A stretch of DNA of 9,763 nt, from NCBI GenBank assembly GCA_964397525.1, contig CAYNIY010000054.1, positions 1-9,763 of the forward strand, read 5' to 3'. Positions 6,930-9,763 of this stretch are shown here, one piece after another. The position numbers and the translations under genes were made by a program. The notes beneath the pieces were generated by a model that made no database searches, was not told the DNA's origin, and worked only from the letters and a program-made list of their open reading frames with translations. The stretch is from Syntrophopropionicum sp964397525 (GTDB lineage: Bacteria; Bacillota; Desulfotomaculia; Desulfotomaculales; Pelotomaculaceae). Numbering within the stretch: the stretch's first letter is position 1; every line of letters begins with the position of its first letter.

Positions 6930-9623
6930 CTAACCGACCTTCTCCACCTTAACCGCGCATACCTTGTATTCGGGTATCTTGGAGATGGGGTCGCGCGCCG
7001 CGTTGGTAACCCTGTTAATAGGCACATCGGGATACTGGAAGGATGTAAATACCAAGCCCGGTGTAACCCTTTCAGACAACTGAGCTGCCACTTCCACCTG
7101 GCCTCTGCGTGAGGTCACCCTAACTTTATCGCCGTCGCAGATACCAAGCTTTTGAGCGTCTTCGCAGTTGATTTCCAGGTATTCGTTCGGGTAGAACACA
7201 TCCAGGGCACCGGTGCGCTGGGTCATGCTTCCGGTATGATAGTGGTATCTCCTGCGACCTGTGCTCAGGACCATCGGGAACTGCGCATCGGGCTGCTCAT
7301 TGGGCGGAATGTGCTCAACTGCATTGAACTTGCCCTTGCCGCGTGAAAAAGTCCCGGCGTGCAGGAACTTGGTTCCCGGGTGTTCCGCTGATGGGCAGGG
7401 CCACTGCAGGCTGCAAACGTCCAGCCTTGCGTGGGTGATCCCGCCGTAGGCCGGGGTTACTTTGCCAACTTCGGCCATGATGTTTTCAGGTGATTCGTAG
7501 CTCATCGGGTAGCCCATAGCCGTGGAAACCATGCAGATGATCTCCCAGTCAGCCTTACTGTTGCCAACCGGCTCGACAGCCTTGCGAACCAATTGAACCC
7601 TGCGCTCGGTATTGCTGAAGGTTCCGTCTTTCTCAGCAAAGCTTGCCGCGGGCAGGACCACATCAGCCAGTTGGGCCGTTTCGGTCAGGAAGATATCCTG
7701 CACTACCAGGAAGTCGAGGCTTTGCAATTCGTGCATTACCTGGTTGGCATCGGGATCAGACAGTACCGGGTTCTCACCCAGGATGTACATGGCTTTGATG
7801 GATTTGCCACATTGTTCAACCATTTCACCAACAGTCAGGCCAGGCTTGTCGGGCATACTGTCCACATGCCAGGCTTTGGCAAACTTCTCGCGGTTTGCCT
7901 CAACACCTATAGGCTGGTAACCAGGGAAGACCACCGGCAGCGCACCCATGTCGCAGGCGCCCTGCACGTTGTTCTGGCCGCGCAGCGGGTTGACACCACT
8001 GGACTCTTTGCCGATATGGCCGCAGAGCATGGACAGGTTAGTGGTTGAAAATACGTTGTGCGTGCCGCAGATATGCTGTGTGATACCCATGGTATAAAGG
8101 ATGGTCGAATTTTTGGCCTTGGCATAGCCGCGCGCTACCTCGCGGATAGTGTCTGCCGGCACACCTGTTATCTTGGAAACATAATCAGGTGTATACTTGG
8201 CTACAGTTTCCTTGAAAGCTTCAAAGTCTTCTGTGCGGCCTTCCACAAACTCCTTGTTGTATATACCTTCTGCAATAATAACATTGGCCAACCCATTAAA
8301 CAGGGCGATATCTGTACCCGGTTTTATTTGCAGGTGGAAATTAGCTAGTTTGGCCGAATCAGTCAGGCGAGGATCGATTACTGCCAGAGTAGCACCCTTG
8401 GCAACAGCCTGCTTGATTCTAATGCCGATAATCGGGTGCGCGTCAAACGTGTTTGTACCAGCAGTCAAAATAAAATCTGCATCGGCAATTTCTCCGATAG
8501 AGTTAGTCATTGCTCCGCTCCCAAATGCTGCCCCCAGACCGGCGACAGTAGGAGCGTGTCAGAGGCGGGCGCAGTGATCGATATTATTGGTACCGATCGT
8601 TGCGCGGGCCAGCTTGTTCATCAGATAGTTTTCTTCGTTGGTTACACGGGCGGAGGAAAGGATACCGATGGCATCAGGGCCGTAGGTTTCTTTCGCCGCG
8701 TTCAGCTTTTTCGCTACCAGCGCGATAGCCTCATCCCAAGTAGCCTCGACAAGCTCGCCGTTTTTCTTGATCAGCGGGGTGGTCAGGCGATCAGGATGAT
8801 GGATGAAACCGTAGCCGAAGCGTCCTTTAACACAAAGGGCGCGCCCGTTAACATCACCATCCATCGAGGTCACACCAATAACCTTGCCGTCTTTGACATT
8901 CAGATCAAACTGGCATCCCACACCGCAGTATGGGCAGGTGGTGGTAACCTTTTTAATATCCCAGCGGCGTCCTTTACCGATCATCGCTTTTTCGCTCAGG
9001 GCGCCGGTCGGGCACACTGAAACGCAGTTGCCGCAGAAGACACAGTTGGATACATCCGTGTCACTGTATGGAACACCAATGGCTGGCGTAACAATAGCGT
9101 TAAACCCTCTGTATGCAAAGTCAATGACATTGTTGCCCTGGACTTCCTGACACATCCTGATGCATTTGCCGCACAATATGCATTTGTTCATGTCTCTTTC
9201 GATGAACGGGTTGTCCCCTTCTATCGGGTAATTGTGTTTTTCTCCTTCAAAGGCATCCTGCTTTACACCGTAATAGTAAGCGTAGTCCTGCAGACGGCAG
9301 TCGCCGCTCTTGTTACAGGTCATGCAATCAGTCGGGTGGTTAGCAAGCAGGAGCTCCAGGTTGGTCTTGCGCGATTCAATAACAGCTGGTGAGGCGGAAA
9401 GTACTACCATGCCCTCGGTAGCTTCGGTCACACAGGACGCCAGCAGGCGGGGGGCACCCGGTACTTCAACTACGCAGATCCGGCAGGCGCCTGGTCTGCT
9501 GAGCTCGGGGTCGTGGCAGAAGGTAGGGATAAAGATGCCTGCCTGCTCAGCCGCTTCCAGAACCGTTGAACCTTTCGGCACTGTAATTTGTTTGCCGTCT
9601 ATGGTAAGAGTTACATTAGCCAA
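6930..9623 (-). CDS. fdhA: Cytoplasmic selenocysteine formate dehydrogenase alpha subunit with NuoG-like iron-sulfur module
   Basis: This 897-residue enzyme interconverts formate and CO2 and passes electrons through an iron-sulfur chain to a flavoprotein partner. It has no signal peptide. The order of sites is: [2Fe-2S] Cys36, 47, 50, 64; His96-Cys100-Cys103-Cys109 as in NuoG; two ferredoxin-type [4Fe-4S] sets (Cys148/151/154/158 and 194/197/200/204); the molybdopterin-domain cluster Cys230, 233, 237, 264; then Sec355 (TGA at 8561-8559) in DHCARL-U-HAPTVAGL. The frame runs on without a break to TAG. GITQHICGTHN and GVNPLRGQNNVQGACDMG follow. Size and layout match Moorella thermoacetica FdhA. 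The start is TTG at 9623, nine bases after AGGAGG, 15 bases behind the NuoF-like gene. Whether it serves NAD(P)+ alone or also ferredoxin (bifurcation) depends on subunits outside the window. Confidence 0.94.
8517..8561 (-). promoter_or_regulatory. Bacterial SECIS-like element of the cytoplasmic FDH gene
   Basis: Read on the - strand after the TGA (8561-8559), GCTCC (8555-8551) pairs with GGAGC (8521-8517) as an outer stem. CTGTCGCC (8548-8541) pairs with GGGGGCAG (8535-8528) at 7 of 8 positions around a GGTCT loop (8540-8536). The loop is identical to that of the other FDH gene, while the stems differ in sequence but still pair. Confidence 0.8.
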
Positions 9624-9638
9624 TTCCTTTTCCCTCCT

Positions 9639-9763
9639 TTACGCTTTGATAATAGCATCGAATTTACATTTTTGGATACAGGCGCCGCACTTGATGCAAA
9701 CTTCAGGATCGATCTTATGCGGTTCTTTCTTCTCGCCTTTGATGGCTCCCGACGGGCAGGCCC
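9639..9763 (-). CDS. C-terminal end of a NuoF-like flavoprotein subunit (FdhB/HylB/HndC type), partial
   Basis: The last 40 residues of a protein entering from the right edge, ending at TAA 9641-9639. VCIKCGACIQKCKFDAI has the CxxCxxCxxxC spacing of a [4Fe-4S] ferredoxin domain, and ACPSGAIKGE before it is the end of a preceding cluster motif. NuoF-like subunits of bacterial FDHs and of NAD-dependent [FeFe] hydrogenases end in just such a two-cluster ferredoxin domain. These subunits carry FMN and the NAD(P) site. Its stop is 15 bases ahead of the FDH start with AGGAGG in between, so the two are one operon. A stand-alone ferredoxin is possible but less likely in this position. Confidence 0.78.
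   Translation of the reverse strand, partial: ACPSGAIKGEKKEPHKIDPEVCIKCGACIQKCKFDAIIKA

Noticed and set aside
7593..8048. Open frame of 151 codons on the + strand across the cytoplasmic FDH gene
   Set aside because: It is antisense to conserved molybdopterin-domain sequence and has no protein family features.
1..9763. CRISPR array, tRNA, rRNA, insertion sequence or phage attachment site
   Set aside because: No regularly spaced repeats, cloverleaf, transposase or terminal inverted repeats were seen on either strand.

Overview
The window looks like a chromosomal segment of an anaerobic, selenocysteine-using Gram-positive bacterium. The gene types fit the Peptococcaceae, Pelotomaculum, Desulfotomaculum or Moorella kind of clostridia (inference from gene content and strong Shine-Dalgarno sites; no search was run). 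Its theme is formate metabolism plus transition-metal supply. Both formate dehydrogenases (FDHs) contain an in-frame TGA at the catalytic position, each followed by a bacterial SECIS-like hairpin, so each is one selenoprotein gene and not two ORFs.

Left part (1-3410, + strand): the last 22 codons of an unidentified gene, then a 1031-residue exported FDH catalytic subunit of the FdnG type with a twin-arginine signal, closed by a strong intrinsic terminator. Next (3411-3606) comes a non-coding stretch holding a decayed N-terminal fragment of a hydrogenase maturation protease (peptidase family M52). It is followed by a small intact CsoR/RcnR/InrS-family metal sensor (3607-3888).

Middle (3897-6749, - strand): an energy-coupling-factor nickel/cobalt importer in the order cbiM (with fused PDGLE/CbiN-like part), cbiQ, cbiO. 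It has a good sigma-A-type promoter, a G/C-tract dyad abutting the -35, and an internal hairpin plus T-run between cbiM and cbiQ. cbiO ends tail to tail with the metal sensor, 8 bases apart.

Right part (6785-9763, - strand): a 897-residue cytoplasmic FDH alpha subunit with the NuoG-like N-terminal iron-sulfur module seen in Moorella-type FdhA. It is preceded by the C-terminal 40 residues of a NuoF-like flavoprotein subunit and ends in a very strong terminator.

Working together (inference): the exported enzyme would handle formate outside the membrane and pass electrons to the membrane, while the cytoplasmic enzyme links formate/CO2 to NAD(P)H and perhaps ferredoxin. This is a layout expected of acetogens and syntrophs. 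The importer would supply Ni or Co for hydrogenases, CO dehydrogenase and corrinoid enzymes. I see no clear undescribed system; the most notable items are the hydrogenase-protease relic, the metal sensor beside the importer with a possible operator, and the internal terminator of the cbi operon.
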